Source: Manduca sexta
Taxonomy: Eukaryota > Arthropoda > Insecta > Lepidoptera > Sphingidae
Direction of reading: 5' to 3'
DNA length: 64,000 nt
Assembly: GCF_014839805.1 (NCBI RefSeq)
Contig: NC_051132.1
Coordinates: forward strand, 5,890,001 to 5,954,000
Both the position numbers and the translations under genes were made by a program. Shown piece by piece: positions 42,301-47,449 of the stretch; the first letter of the stretch is position 1, and each line of letters begins with the position of its first letter. Under the pieces are notes generated by a model that did no database searches, was not told the origin of the DNA, and was given only the letters and a program-made list of their open reading frames with translations.

Positions 42301-42662
42301 ATGGTAAGCAATACGAACGCCCATGAACAGTAAAAACCCTATCCAATACCTTGAATTACAAAGTTTTGTTTGGTATGGAAATATCAGATGCGCAGTGCAC
42401 TGCGCTCGCTATCCTTAGACATGAGAAGTTAAGTCTTTTATATCCAGAAGTTACACTGGCTACATCGCTAATTTGTGTTTTGTCTATGATTATTATTTAT
42501 ATATTTGTAATATAAATTATTTTAAAGCTTAAAAAGGACGTCACCTACCAAGTGTTCACCGATCCGCATCTTCTCTACACTGACCATGAAGACTTGCAGG
42601 ACTGGAACAGGCATTTAGAGTCAGGAATGGAACAATACAAAAATCCAGCTAATGGAGTTTAG
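9317..42662 (+). CDS. Osiris family protein (DUF1676), gene 1, complete five-exon coding region
   Basis: Joining 9317-9382, 28238-28398, 30169-30368, 31316-31530 and 42528-42662 gives an uninterrupted 258-residue protein. All junctions are GT-AG and keep phase (0, 2, 1, 0). Seen in order: a signal peptide (about 1-17), a two-cysteine segment (Cys38 and Cys46), a DUF1676-like helical region (about 47-140), a basic linker with GRRQNKN (155-161), a long hydrophobic block (about 162-210, ending IIGLKKLFSPQ) and a short tail with TYQVF (220-224). This order and length are typical of Osiris proteins, which are secretory/endosomal membrane proteins linked to insect cuticle formation. The family call is firm; the numbered orthologue is not known. 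The gene faces a second Osiris gene on the minus strand. Its introns, about 18.9, 1.8, 0.9 and 11 kb, are very long for this normally compact family and are full of transposons. Weakest points are the exon 1 to 2 link and the exon 5 acceptor. Confidence 0.85.
9890..10185 (-). mobile_element. Helitron-like or related non-autonomous element
   Basis: Starts with TGTTGCCCGCGGCTTTGCTC, the reverse complement of the GC-rich 3' end seen at 880-905. It continues with CAAATTTCATCCTAATACAT and ends with ACAAACTTTCGAATTTACAA. The CTAG itself is lost. Confidence 0.5.
10983..11145 (+). pseudogene. LINE reverse-transcriptase C-terminal remnant (RTE/CR1-like)
   Basis: One frame reads WRPRLGRGNVGRPAARRIVN, then an in-frame stop after R, then LEKAAGNGRMLVSPDRDGWR and SLGKAYVQQ-stop. 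The 'QDRxxWRxLGxAYVQQW' ending is characteristic of the last residues of non-LTR retrotransposon polymerases in insects. It is a short, broken relic without catalytic residues. Confidence 0.75.
11321..11418 (+). mobile_element. SINE-A head fragment
   Basis: Only the tRNA-like head is left (GCGGCGATAGGCTAGTTG to ACCTTTGACTTTTC), with an intact B-box GGTTCAAATCC. It lies 100 bp before a full copy in the same direction. Confidence 0.75.
11522..11851 (+). mobile_element. SINE-A copy 3, full length
   Basis: Complete from the tRNA-like head (AGCAGCGATAGCCTAGTTGG) through B-box GGTTCAAATCC to GGGCTGATATTATTATTATT. Confidence 0.88.
13866..14035 (+). repeat. Repeat S copy
   Basis: CCTGATGGTAATTGGAGTGA, GAATGTCGACTGACGATAG and GATCTTGGAACGCGAAACAC. 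Confidence 0.65.
14085..14140 (+). repeat. Repeat V copy
   Basis: CTATCACGACTGAAGGCAGT, CTTCGAAACGCCGAGAGAAA. Also at 19250-19340 (reverse) and 62815-62910. Confidence 0.6.
14601..14671. repeat. Perfect 28-bp inverted repeat beside a 16-bp palindrome
   Basis: AGACACTGCAGTGTCT (14601-14616) is its own reverse complement. It overlaps by three bases a hairpin with perfect 28-bp arms (14614-14641 and 14644-14671) and a two-base loop. The arms contain ATATATTTTGTATCCG, part of the repeat that follows. Confidence 0.9.
14625..14850 (-). repeat. Repeat S copy
   Basis: Reverse copy: CGTCGCGTTCCGGTGTCTGC, CAGGCCGGCATAATTGTC, CATCTCTCGTCAGTCGACAT and CCACTTACCATCAAG. Its outer end forms one arm of the perfect hairpin at 14614-14671. 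Confidence 0.75.
15514..15718 (+). mobile_element. SINE-B copy, diverged
   Basis: Recognised by GGCGTAGTAG at the head, TTTTTCTGCTCAGTATCAG, ATATGGCGTAGGCTCGC, GGGACGGAACATACG and the end AAAAAGGCGTGATGTGT. Confidence 0.75.
16161..16240 (+). repeat. Repeat U copy
   Basis: TACTTTATATATCACGTAGG, CGAACAATGTTGCACTTATA. Confidence 0.65.
16733..17052 (-). mobile_element. SINE-A copy 4, full length
   Basis: Reverse complement of the element: ATT-tail complement at 16733, core, and GGATTTGAACC (B-box) near the right end. Confidence 0.88.
17767..18035 (-). mobile_element. Helitron-like non-autonomous element, near complete
   Basis: In reverse, the end is GCGAGCAACAGCTAG at 17767 and the beginning CTACTAATATT near 18035. 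Internally it shares CACAAAATCATTATAAATTG and GTAGCCTATGT with the copies at 34703, 56194 and 60760. Confidence 0.65.
19250..19340 (-). repeat. Repeat V copy
   Basis: ATCGCGGTTTTTTATATTAT, TCTCCCGACGTTTCGAAGAC, TTTGCAGTCTTGAAGG. Confidence 0.65.
20455..20545 (+). repeat. Poly-T/transposon-like repeat
   Basis: A T run, TTATTGCATTAATAGGCAAA, CGACCAAGGGGTTCGCCTGA, TGGAAAGCAGCTTCCGCCAC; distantly like repeat T. Confidence 0.45.
21402..21699 (+). mobile_element. SINE-A copy 5, with internal head insertion
   Basis: The head reads AAGCGATAGCCTAGTTGGG and then carries several extra bases (TAGTTGTTGTGG) before the ACGGACTGCCG part. The 3' tail is lost after CAACAGTGGG. Confidence 0.8.
22733..22865 (-). 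mobile_element. SINE-B partial copy
   Basis: Reverse orientation, 3' half only: CACGCCTGATAGAGG, CACTTTACACCGTGCGTAT, GCCTATCGCAATATCGG. Confidence 0.7.
24045..24115 (+). mobile_element. LINE 3' tail with (ATG)n run
   Basis: GGCTCATGTTCAGCAGTCGA followed by an (ATG)n run from about 24080. This is the common end of lepidopteran RTE/R1-type LINEs ('tatgttcagcagtggac...gatgatgatg'). Confidence 0.6.
24518..24580 (+). mobile_element. LINE 3' tail
   Basis: GAAGGCCTATGTTTAGCAGT, then GGAATTTATGTGGCTGATGA and a GAT-rich end; the same family as at 24045. Confidence 0.6.
24580..24665 (+). repeat. Repeat T fragment
   Basis: GACCGCTTATAAACAATCAA, CACTGCGTTCGTCACCCTGA; it directly follows a LINE tail. 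Confidence 0.5.
25016..25063 (+). repeat. Imperfect (CTA)n microsatellite
   Basis: Runs of CTACTACTA broken by GGA and ATT steps; it directly precedes a SINE-B copy. Confidence 0.8.
25068..25292 (+). mobile_element. SINE-B copy with rearranged head
   Basis: Core and 3' end are well kept (CATATGGCAATAGGCTCGC, GGGGCGGAATACACACG, CCTACCCCTTCGGGGATAAT). Near the head, two similar segments stand in succession (GAGTAGCAAAACCCA and then GGGTTTTGCTAATTACTATC), suggesting a fused or duplicated 5' part. Confidence 0.8.
25585..25652 (-). mobile_element. Short retroelement- or Helitron-like tail
   Basis: GAACTAGTAGTTTTTGAGTT, CCGTTCAAACAAACTCTTCA, GCTTTATATAATAGTATAGA; a short tail of the kind abundant in Lepidoptera. 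Confidence 0.45.
26110..26290. mobile_element. TIR element Q, copy 1
   Basis: TTCATCCACGAAGACGCGTC at the left and GCGCGTCTTCGTGGATGAA at the right are near-perfect inverted repeats. The roughly 180-bp body is non-coding and GC-richer than its flanks. Confidence 0.85.
26455..26698 (-). mobile_element. SINE-B copy, near full length
   Basis: Reverse orientation; the tRNA-like end at the right contains GAACCCAAGATCTCAGCATT and ACAACTACGCTACAGAAGC. Confidence 0.75.
27212..27313 (+). mobile_element. SINE-B 3' half
   Basis: CCCCTATCACATCATGGGAC to CTACCCCTACGGGGATAAAC and GCGTCGTGTA. Confidence 0.75.
28238..28398 (+). CDS. Gene 1 exon 2 (two-cysteine region)
   Basis: It follows an AATTCCAG acceptor and ends GACGAGAG|GTAAGG in phase 2. 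It encodes residues 23-75 and the start of codon 76. The two cysteines (KCAARETSAC) and the following helix (ELVTYVDRMLRTASVQL) match the N-terminal two-Cys region of Osiris proteins. The exon is clearly more GC-rich than the surrounding intron, as expected for real coding sequence here. Confidence 0.88.
28399..30168 (+). other. Gene 1 intron 2
   Basis: It holds one worn SINE (28452-28775). The remaining part is AT-rich with no recognisable exon or element. Confidence 0.8.
28452..28775 (+). mobile_element. SINE-A copy 6, heavily decayed
   Basis: Recognisable by GAACGGACTACCGAGACGAG, ATCACGAGGAAACCT, CAGCGTGGTGGA and AGTAGAGGAGGCC. A short internal duplication (TGAACTCTTTTA) is present. Confidence 0.7.
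30169..30368 (+). CDS. Gene 1 exon 3 (DUF1676 core)
   Basis: The acceptor is TCTTTACAG and the donor GGCGTGG|GTGAGT. The first base completes codon 76 (Ser) and the last base begins codon 143 (Gly). It encodes the DUF1676 core, with the motif FDKLWTFATTRSLRYRLLDG followed by a Gly/acidic loop. This resembles the helix, 'sh.l..lpe'-type strand and loop seen in the family. Both splice sites are close to consensus. Confidence 0.9.
30369..31315 (+). other. Gene 1 intron 3
   Basis: The shortest intron of gene 1. I see neither repeat nor coding signal in it. Confidence 0.8.
31316..31530 (+). CDS. Gene 1 exon 4 (hydrophobic Osiris signature exon)
   Basis: The acceptor is AAATTTTCAG. The exon encodes residues 144-214: a basic linker (METGRRQNKN), then about 45 mostly hydrophobic residues including MKIGLLGALFFKGLTLMVGK, and SKIALLLATIIGLKKLFSPQ. 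The latter, with its closing GLKKL, is the most conserved signature of Osiris proteins and probably forms a membrane segment or hairpin. The donor is CAG|GTGACA, weaker than consensus. If the intron is kept, the frame ends after three more codons (V-T-D-stop, 31531-31542), which would give a tailless protein. Confidence 0.92.
31735..31820 (-). mobile_element. SINE-B 3' fragment, decayed
   Basis: Reverse orientation: ATACTCGAGAGGGTATGCAG, AGGCGCAACC, CATTCACTTTGCGTC. Confidence 0.5.
32743..32870 (-). mobile_element. Helitron-like 3' end
   Basis: CTAGTTTTCGCCCGCGGGTT at the left is the reversed terminal hairpin and CTAG. The right limit is uncertain. Confidence 0.45.
33146..33325 (+). mobile_element. 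Palindromic TIR element P, copy 2
   Basis: Ends are GAGCCTGTTTTACAAG and TTGTAAAACAGGCCC, inverted repeats of about 15 bp, flanked by TTA on both sides. The inner core is GACAGTTATCGTATTGAACA ... GACTTTTGTATT.GGTCGGCTTATA. Confidence 0.8.
34627..35100 (+). repeat. 77-bp direct repeat pair around a Helitron-like element
   Basis: 34627-34702 and 35024-35100 share CTTCTAACG.CTCAA.ACGT and CCAACAACATGCAAATC.TAATTGTAG. They are about four-fifths identical by eye. The element lies exactly between them. Confidence 0.75.
34703..34988 (+). mobile_element. Helitron-like non-autonomous element
   Basis: Begins TACTAATGTTATAAATGCGA, then GTTTGTGAGGATAGATG and the shared inner part. It contains GCGTACGCTGCCTAAACCGT and GGAGTTAGACAAAGATAATG, also present inside the copy at 60760-61213. 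It lies exactly between a pair of 77-bp direct repeats. Confidence 0.6.
35310..35510 (+). repeat. Repeat T copy
   Basis: TTTTTTTATTGCTTTGAATG, CGCCTGATGGTAAGCGATAC, GACCGCTCATAAACAG and CTGCGCTCGCCACCCTGAGA. Other copies are at 42295, 44460 and, in part, 24580 and 63960. Confidence 0.7.
35690..35820 (-). mobile_element. Helitron-like 5' part
   Basis: CCAAATTTCATTCAAATCTG and CAACCTTTCGCATTTATATT, the reversed start of the family seen at 9890 and 62962. Confidence 0.45.
38400..38600 (+). repeat. Repeat S copy, well kept
   Basis: ACCTGATGGTAAGTTGAGTA, CAGTCGACACAATTATGTCG, CTGATCCCGGAACGCGACAC and GGGCGGATATAAAATATG. Confidence 0.8.
40818..40996 (+). mobile_element. Palindromic TIR element P, copy 3
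   Basis: Starts GGGCCTGTTTCACAAG, with the core GTCAGTTATCGTATAAAACA, and ends GCGAAACAGATTC. Same size as copy 2. Confidence 0.75.
41330..41410 (-). repeat. Repeat U copy
   Basis: TTGACGTATCATAAGCAACT, TTGTTTGCCTACATAATAAA, TAAAGTATTTTATTTT. Confidence 0.6.
41505..41818 (+). mobile_element. SINE-A copy 7, diverged
   Basis: Head GAGTGGCGATAGCCCTGAG, B-box GGTTCAAATCC, core with changes and GGGCTGATATTATTATT tail. Confidence 0.83.
42147..42298 (-). mobile_element. SINE-B partial copy
   Basis: Reverse orientation: CACGCCTTTTATCCTGGAGG, CCTACTTTTCGCCGTGCATA, AGCATATCGCCATATCC. It stops where another repeat begins at about 42295. Confidence 0.75.
42295..42470 (+). repeat. Repeat T copy, 5'-truncated
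   Basis: GCCTCATGGTAAGCAATACG, CACTGCGCTCGCTATCC and TTACACTGGCTACATCG; it abuts a SINE-B fragment and ends near gene 1 exon 5. Confidence 0.65.
42528..42662 (+). CDS. Gene 1 exon 5 (C-terminal tail)
   Basis: This is a GC-richer island encoding 44 residues in phase 0 with exon 4: LKKDVTYQVFTDPHLLYTDH, then an acidic/polar end, then TAG. The V-T-Y-x-V motif just after the hydrophobic block is usual in Osiris C-termini and may act as a tyrosine-based sorting motif (inference). The chosen acceptor (ATTTTAAAG) has a weak pyrimidine tract. An in-frame alternative nine bases later (AAAAAG|GAC) would drop Leu-Lys-Lys. The exon lies 11 kb from exon 4. Confidence 0.8.
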   Translation, partial: LKKDVTYQVFTDPHLLYTDHEDLQDWNRHLESGMEQYKNPANGV

Positions 42663-42819
42663 AATTTATTTTAAGTTAACTAAGTACTAGTCTTTTTGTA
42701 TTAATTGAATATTATTAAGTTTGTTTAAAGTACAGTCACTCCCATAAATAGCTAAATGTATTAAATATTTCAAATCACACTACACTTTTGATTTCTTATC
42801 TTAACTTTTTCTTCACATA

Positions 42820-42825
42820 AATAAA
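42820..42825 (+). terminator. Candidate poly(A) signal of gene 1
   Basis: AATAAA stands about 160 bases after the gene 1 stop codon. A second AATAAA is at 43015-43020. Either would give a short 3' UTR, but the region is AT-rich and chance matches are common. Confidence 0.4.
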
Positions 42826-43679
42826 AGGAGAGGTTTGTTTTGATTTACACAAAGAAAACAAAATGTTACAATTTAACTCAATGCGTAAATTTGAAGATTT
42901 GAATTTTTCAGTTATATTTGTGGCTGACTGTACACGAAATTATAGACATTTATTATCAAATAAGATGACTTACATCACTAAACAGTAACTTCTATTACTT
43001 GAATTTTGATCTTCAATAAATAGGTCAACATTTTCTTATTAAAAAAATTGGTACAAATTATAATGTTTAAATTTAGAATGAAGCTATTTAATTTGATTTA
43101 TTGCTTATTTTAATTAATATCAGCCGTAAATTTAGAGATTCTTGTTAATACCCTCGCTTATAAATTATAATACATTTAGTTAAACAAATTCGTTTTATAT
43201 CTGAATATACTTTCATTGTATCTAGAAATTAATCGTTAACAAGAATTCGAATATAGAATTTTACCTATTCATTGTTACCTTCCCTTGAATACAATTAACT
43301 GAGTACGCTTTCGACAGAATCAATCACTGTAAATAATTGAAAATTTTACTTTGTTAGTAAATTTTAAAATAACAAAGTTTTGTTGTTTTATTTTATCGTT
43401 TGAAATGTGATATTTTTAAGGACTTAAAACTTACGTAAAGGATGAGGATCTATCAGACAATAATCCATTATTAATGGACGCTTCCTTACCAAAGTAACTT
43501 CACAGGGTACGAAATATTTTAGCCGGCGAAAGTTCGACATATCAAATAAAAATGGAGAGAGCTGTTTTTAGAAATCAAAAATCTTGCTCAACCATTGGCG
43601 TAGCGTGGCATTTAGCCGCCTGATGCAGACTTAAAATATGCCGCCAAAGGCACTGAGCGAGTGAAAAAAAAAAAAACAG

Positions 43680-44110
43680 GCCAGTAAAATTGTGTTGAAT
43701 GACGAGGGGTAATCATCTCTCTAAGCGGCGAAAGCCTGGTTGGGTGTGGAACGGACTGCCAAGACGAATGTCCGTAGGTTCAAATCCTAAGGGCACACAC
43801 CTCTGACTTATCTAAAATCATGTGTGTATTCTTTGTGAATTTATCGTTCGCTTTAACGGTGAAGGAAAACATCGTGAGGAAACCTGCACATCTGAGAAGT
43901 TCTCTATAGGAATTTCGAATGTGTGTGAAGTCTACCAATCCACACTAGGCCAGCGTGGTGGACTAAGGCCTAATCCCTCTCAGTAGTAGAGGAGGCCCGT
44001 GCTCAGCAGTGGGCAAGTATATAATACAGGGCTGATATTATTAATCATCTCTCGTCAGTCGACATCCTATTAGATCCCACTCCACTTACCATCAGGTACA
44101 GTGGGGTTAT
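43680..44110 (-). repeat. Repeat S copy split by a young SINE
   Basis: Left part GGCCAGTAAAATTGTGTTGA to GGTAATCATCTCTC, right part TAATCATCTCTCGTCAGTCG to TTACCATCAGGTACAGTGG. Removing 43722-44053 (the SINE and one copy of the target duplication) restores continuity. Confidence 0.85.
43722..44041 (+). mobile_element. SINE-A copy 8, young, with 12-bp target duplication
   Basis: Complete from AAGCGGCGAAAGCCTGGTTG to the short ATT tail. The 12-bp TAATCATCTCTC flanks it (43710-43721 and 44042-44053). It split an older repeat (43680-44110). Confidence 0.92.
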
Positions 44111-44459
44111 AATGAAGTGTTATAAACAACTTTTTACGCATCAGCAAATAATTATTTTATGCATCTAAAACTAAGTTAATAACTAACAGTTGATAATAAA
44201 ATATGAATTATCTACTACCTAAAATGGGAGTATAAAAGCTTTAAGTTCGAAACTTTCTTGAAGAATCCATATATTATGTATTCACGTAGGCTTAAGTCAA
44301 TCTTGTGTGATTGTGCCTTGCGTAGACGTCAGGCGCGGATTACAGGCTAAACTTTTATATACATATTGGATATGTGATAATGTGTAATTTATTTATATTT
44401 TTTAGAATTCTTGATGCTTTTAGGTAACGAACTTTTAATGTTGAATACACGCGAAGTCA

Positions 44460-44640
44460 ATTTTATTTTTTATTATTTTGAATGATGAGATCAGCTTGCC
44501 GTGCGCCTGATGGTAAGGGATACGACCGCTCATGAACTATCCAACACCTTGAATTACAAAGTATTTTTTGGTATTCCTTTGCGCTCGCCATCATGATACA
44601 TGAAATGTTAAATCTTAGTATGTCCAGTAGGTACTGTGGC
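44460..44640 (+). repeat. Repeat T copy
   Basis: TTTTATTTTTTATTATTTTG, GCGCCTGATGGTAAGGGATA, CGACCGCTCATGAAC and GCGCTCGCCATCATGATACA. Confidence 0.7.
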
Positions 44641-45176
44641 GATAATATGAGAATATAGAAGGAGTGATAAGGAATCCAGATCTTAGTACAAAATTTTATT
44701 TCATTTCGGCTTAAGGGTGAATTGTAAAGGTTTCTCAAATTTTAATGTGTTTTACGACTTAAGAATGTCATTTTGGAATTTCAGCATAATATATACATTA
44801 GGATTATCAGATTAAAACTAACTGAAATACAATTTACCTTAAAGTTTTAAACCGAACAATTTCTTATTCAAACAAATTTATAACAATAAAGGGCACGTAA
44901 GAAAATTATGACCTGTTCTAATTCCAACTACAAAACTTTACCTAAAAATGTTTAATTCCCTCTGGCAATGAAACGAATAAAAAAAACTCCTTTCCCTTTC
45001 ACGAGATTTAAAACTTTCATCTGGCTTAACAAAAGGCAAAGTGCTCGGAATAATTCAACAAAATGGAGAATTTACATCAGCATTTGATTTAAGATGGTTC
45101 CTTGCGGAGCGGCGCCGCGCCTCGAAAGATGTGTGAGTGCTTTAATTTGTTTATGAGATAGGGATGTAGAATAATA

Positions 45177-45504
45177 AGCGGCGATAGCCTAGTTGGGTGT
45201 GGAACGGACTGCCGAGACGAATGTCCGCAGGTTCAAATCCCAAGGGCACACACCTCTGACTTTTCTAAAATCATGTGTGTATTCTTTGTGAATTATCGTT
45301 CGCTTTAACGGTGAAGGAAAACATCGTGAGGAAACCTGCACATCTGAGAAGTTCTTATGGGAATTTCGAAGGTGTGTGAAGTCTACCAATCCGCACTAGG
45401 CCAGCGTGGTGGACTAAGGCCTAATCCCTCTCAGTAGTAGAGGAGGCCCGTGCTCAGCAGTGGGCAAGTATATAATACAGGGCTGATATTATTATTATTA
45501 TTAT
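45177..45504 (+). mobile_element. SINE-A copy 9, young, with 10-bp target duplication
   Basis: Best-preserved copy: GCGGCGATAGCCTAGTTGGG head, B-box GGTTCAAATCC and an (ATT)n tail. ATGTAGAATA lies on both sides (45164-45173 and 45505-45514). Confidence 0.93.
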
Positions 45505-46543
45505 ATGTAGAATAGACCTAATTTTTAAATAACTAAGGGCGATATTAGTAAATGCAACTCAATTTCACTCTCAGTGCGGCATCTTAAGATAGTCGCTTTG
45601 ATAAACCGATATTATATCACCACAAATGACATTAAGTCAATATGTTACGCATTTTGATAGCTTACTTTTATTTATGTAACAGTGCCGACTCAGTTGAGAA
45701 CACGCTCTTAAATACCAGTTTAAGCTTGATTTATTAAAAGTGTATTAAATTTTATTGAAATCGTACTCAAAGATGAAATTTATTTATAAATACGGTCCTA
45801 AACAACGTAACGAGAAACTCTCGCACCTGGTGGACCTCGAAGAATACTATAAGAGTCAATATACCGTTCATTCGTTTTGTTAATGTAAATAAAATCTTTT
45901 AATAACTGAGTTTTAATGTATAAAATATTATCTTTTTCGTTTCAAGGCATTCAGATTTCTCTACAAAACCCAATGGAATTGCTATATAATTCTTAAATAA
46001 CTTTTGATTCGTAGTGAGCAACGACCTCAACTAGATGAAGGTTTGTCGCAGTTGTTCTCATTATATATTGCACGAACTTTTAGAAGCAAGCGCGGCTTTG
46101 TTCGTACAAGATTCACTCTAATTTAAAGAGCAACTTCTCAACTCCGTCTCACAGTATCCAGCAATAAACATACGGACCATCGTATTTACATTATTTATTA
46201 AGGCGAGTGTGGGTAGAAATTGCGTTTCTAATTTACTTTTAGTTTAGCAATAACTTGTTTAACATCAGACTGCGTTCATTCTGAAACTACTCCCGCGGGA
46301 TGTTTTCTCACAAATAAAACAAACACTCAAATTAATATTTTATTCCACTATGTGCTGAATAAATAATCCTTACTTATAATTAACAATAAATTACTTAACA
46401 AAGTCGACGGGCTCGCGCTGTTAGAAAGAAGAATCAGTCTTAAGGGGTGGGATAACTCGCTGCATTTTATCATCTGGTTTAAAATTTAATTCAGTAAAAC
46501 ATTAGTGAAATAGCCAATTAAGCTAAAACACTGCGAGTTAGCT

Positions 46544-46614
46544 AGCTAAATGCCAGGTCATCACATTTTATCACACGCACGGATCAAGAAAACGTGACGA
46601 CCTGACATTTAGCT
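46544..46614. repeat. Inverted repeat downstream of the alternative gene 2 exon
   Basis: Arms AGCTAAATGCCAGGTCATCA(C) and (G)TGACGACCTGACATTTAGCT differ at two of 21 positions, with about 30 bases between. A second, shorter pair (GGATCAAG at 46581, CTTGATCC at 46633) overlaps it. Confidence 0.75.
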
Positions 46615-46666
46615 GTTTGTTTACAATCGTCACTTGATCCTTGAAACAGTCATATGTCCAATTTTG

Positions 46667-46832
46667 TTACGTTGCCGGCGGTACAGTTACTGTGACCTGT
46701 TCGTACATCTGAGGCATTACGTACATTGGCATGGTCATTGTGTGGGCAGGGGTCAGCGGCGGTGTCGGAAGGCCGAATAGGACTCTGAAGTAGCGCGCGA
46801 GGTTCCATAATACATTGGACGTCTGCGGTAGC
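46667..46832 (-). CDS. Possible alternative last exon of gene 2
   Basis: After GATTATGTTATGCAG comes one base and then 54 codons and TAA. The peptide begins LPQTSNVLWNLARYFRVLFG, continues through a Pro/Thr and Met-rich part and ends QMYEQVTVTVPPAT. The incoming phase exactly fits the GG left by the exon at 51354-51546, so it could replace the long last exon and give a tail of about 55 residues, closer to the usual Osiris size. GC content and codon choice look coding. It could instead be the last exon of another minus-strand gene. Another frame here stays open to 46650, but its peptide looks less natural. Confidence 0.5.
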
Positions 46833-47449
46833 CTGCATAACATAATCAATATGTAAATACGTTGCAAATATCAAAATAATTTGTCCATTCACGAGAGCCA
46901 GCATACGTTGGCTCTTTAGAATGTTGGGAATTTAGCTCTCAAACTACAGTCCATTGTAAGAGTAGTGTTTGAGTTTCACGAAAAATGTGTACAACTAAAT
47001 AAATGAAGCGATTTTCTGTATTAATTCGGCTATCTCATTAATCTGTCCATATAACCTTGAATTCTATTAATTTAGTATACATAAATATCAATAAAATTAT
47101 TACAAGTACTACTAATTAAGATATCATTAAGAACATTCGAGAGCTAAATTCCTTCAAAATTCTTTATTGATATTTACAAAAATACACCCATAATCATTAC
47201 AAATCCTTCTTACTAAACTAAATTATACAAACCACCACCAAAATATACTAAAATACAAATGCTTATGTAAATGCAGCTACAATATTATTAAGACCTATGT
47301 ACGAAAACTTATTCAGCTTTTCATAGCTTGAACTAAGTATTAACGACTTGGGCCACACCTAACATAATATTATTAGCCTGTACCTCTTAAAACCGAATTA
47401 AACTCCATTACATAATACAAAAAAAAGCCTTTTTATCTTCATCGAACCT
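46833..47449. other. 3' UTR of the gene 2 long form and flank
   Basis: The part next to 47449 is the likely 3' UTR of the long last exon; the rest is AT-rich. No repeat is recognised. Confidence 0.5.
47163..47168 (-). terminator. Candidate poly(A) signal of gene 2 (long form)
   Basis: AATAAA on the minus strand lies about 280 bases after the TGA of the long last exon. For the alternative exon ending at 46667, a separate minus-strand AATAAA is at 46344-46339. Confidence 0.35.

Larger units (their letters stand above)
31531..42527 (+). other. Gene 1 intron 4 (about 11 kb)
   Basis: It holds SINE pieces (31735-31820, 41505-41818, 42147-42298), palindromic elements (33146-33325, 40818-40996), Helitron-like pieces (32743-32870, 34703-34988, 35690-35820), a 77-bp direct repeat pair (34627-34702 and 35024-35100) and small repeats (35310-35510, 38400-38600, 41330-41410, 42295-42470). 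The stretches 35830-38380 and 38610-40810 are AT-rich with nothing I can name. Confidence 0.65.
42663..46666. other. Intergenic region between the two converging genes
   Basis: Contains two well-preserved SINE-A copies (43722-44041 and 45177-45504), the older repeat split by the first, another small repeat (44460-44640) and an inverted repeat (46544-46614). 42830-43680 and 45515-46540 show no gene or repeat I recognise. Confidence 0.65.

Noticed and set aside
46650..46904. Alternative 84-codon frame over the 46.8-kb exon (ending VTKLDI)
   Set aside because: It crosses the acceptor into intron sequence and gives an unnatural peptide. The frame ending TVPPAT fits the donor phase and looks better. 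The frame is kept only as a possible product of the inner donor at 48135.
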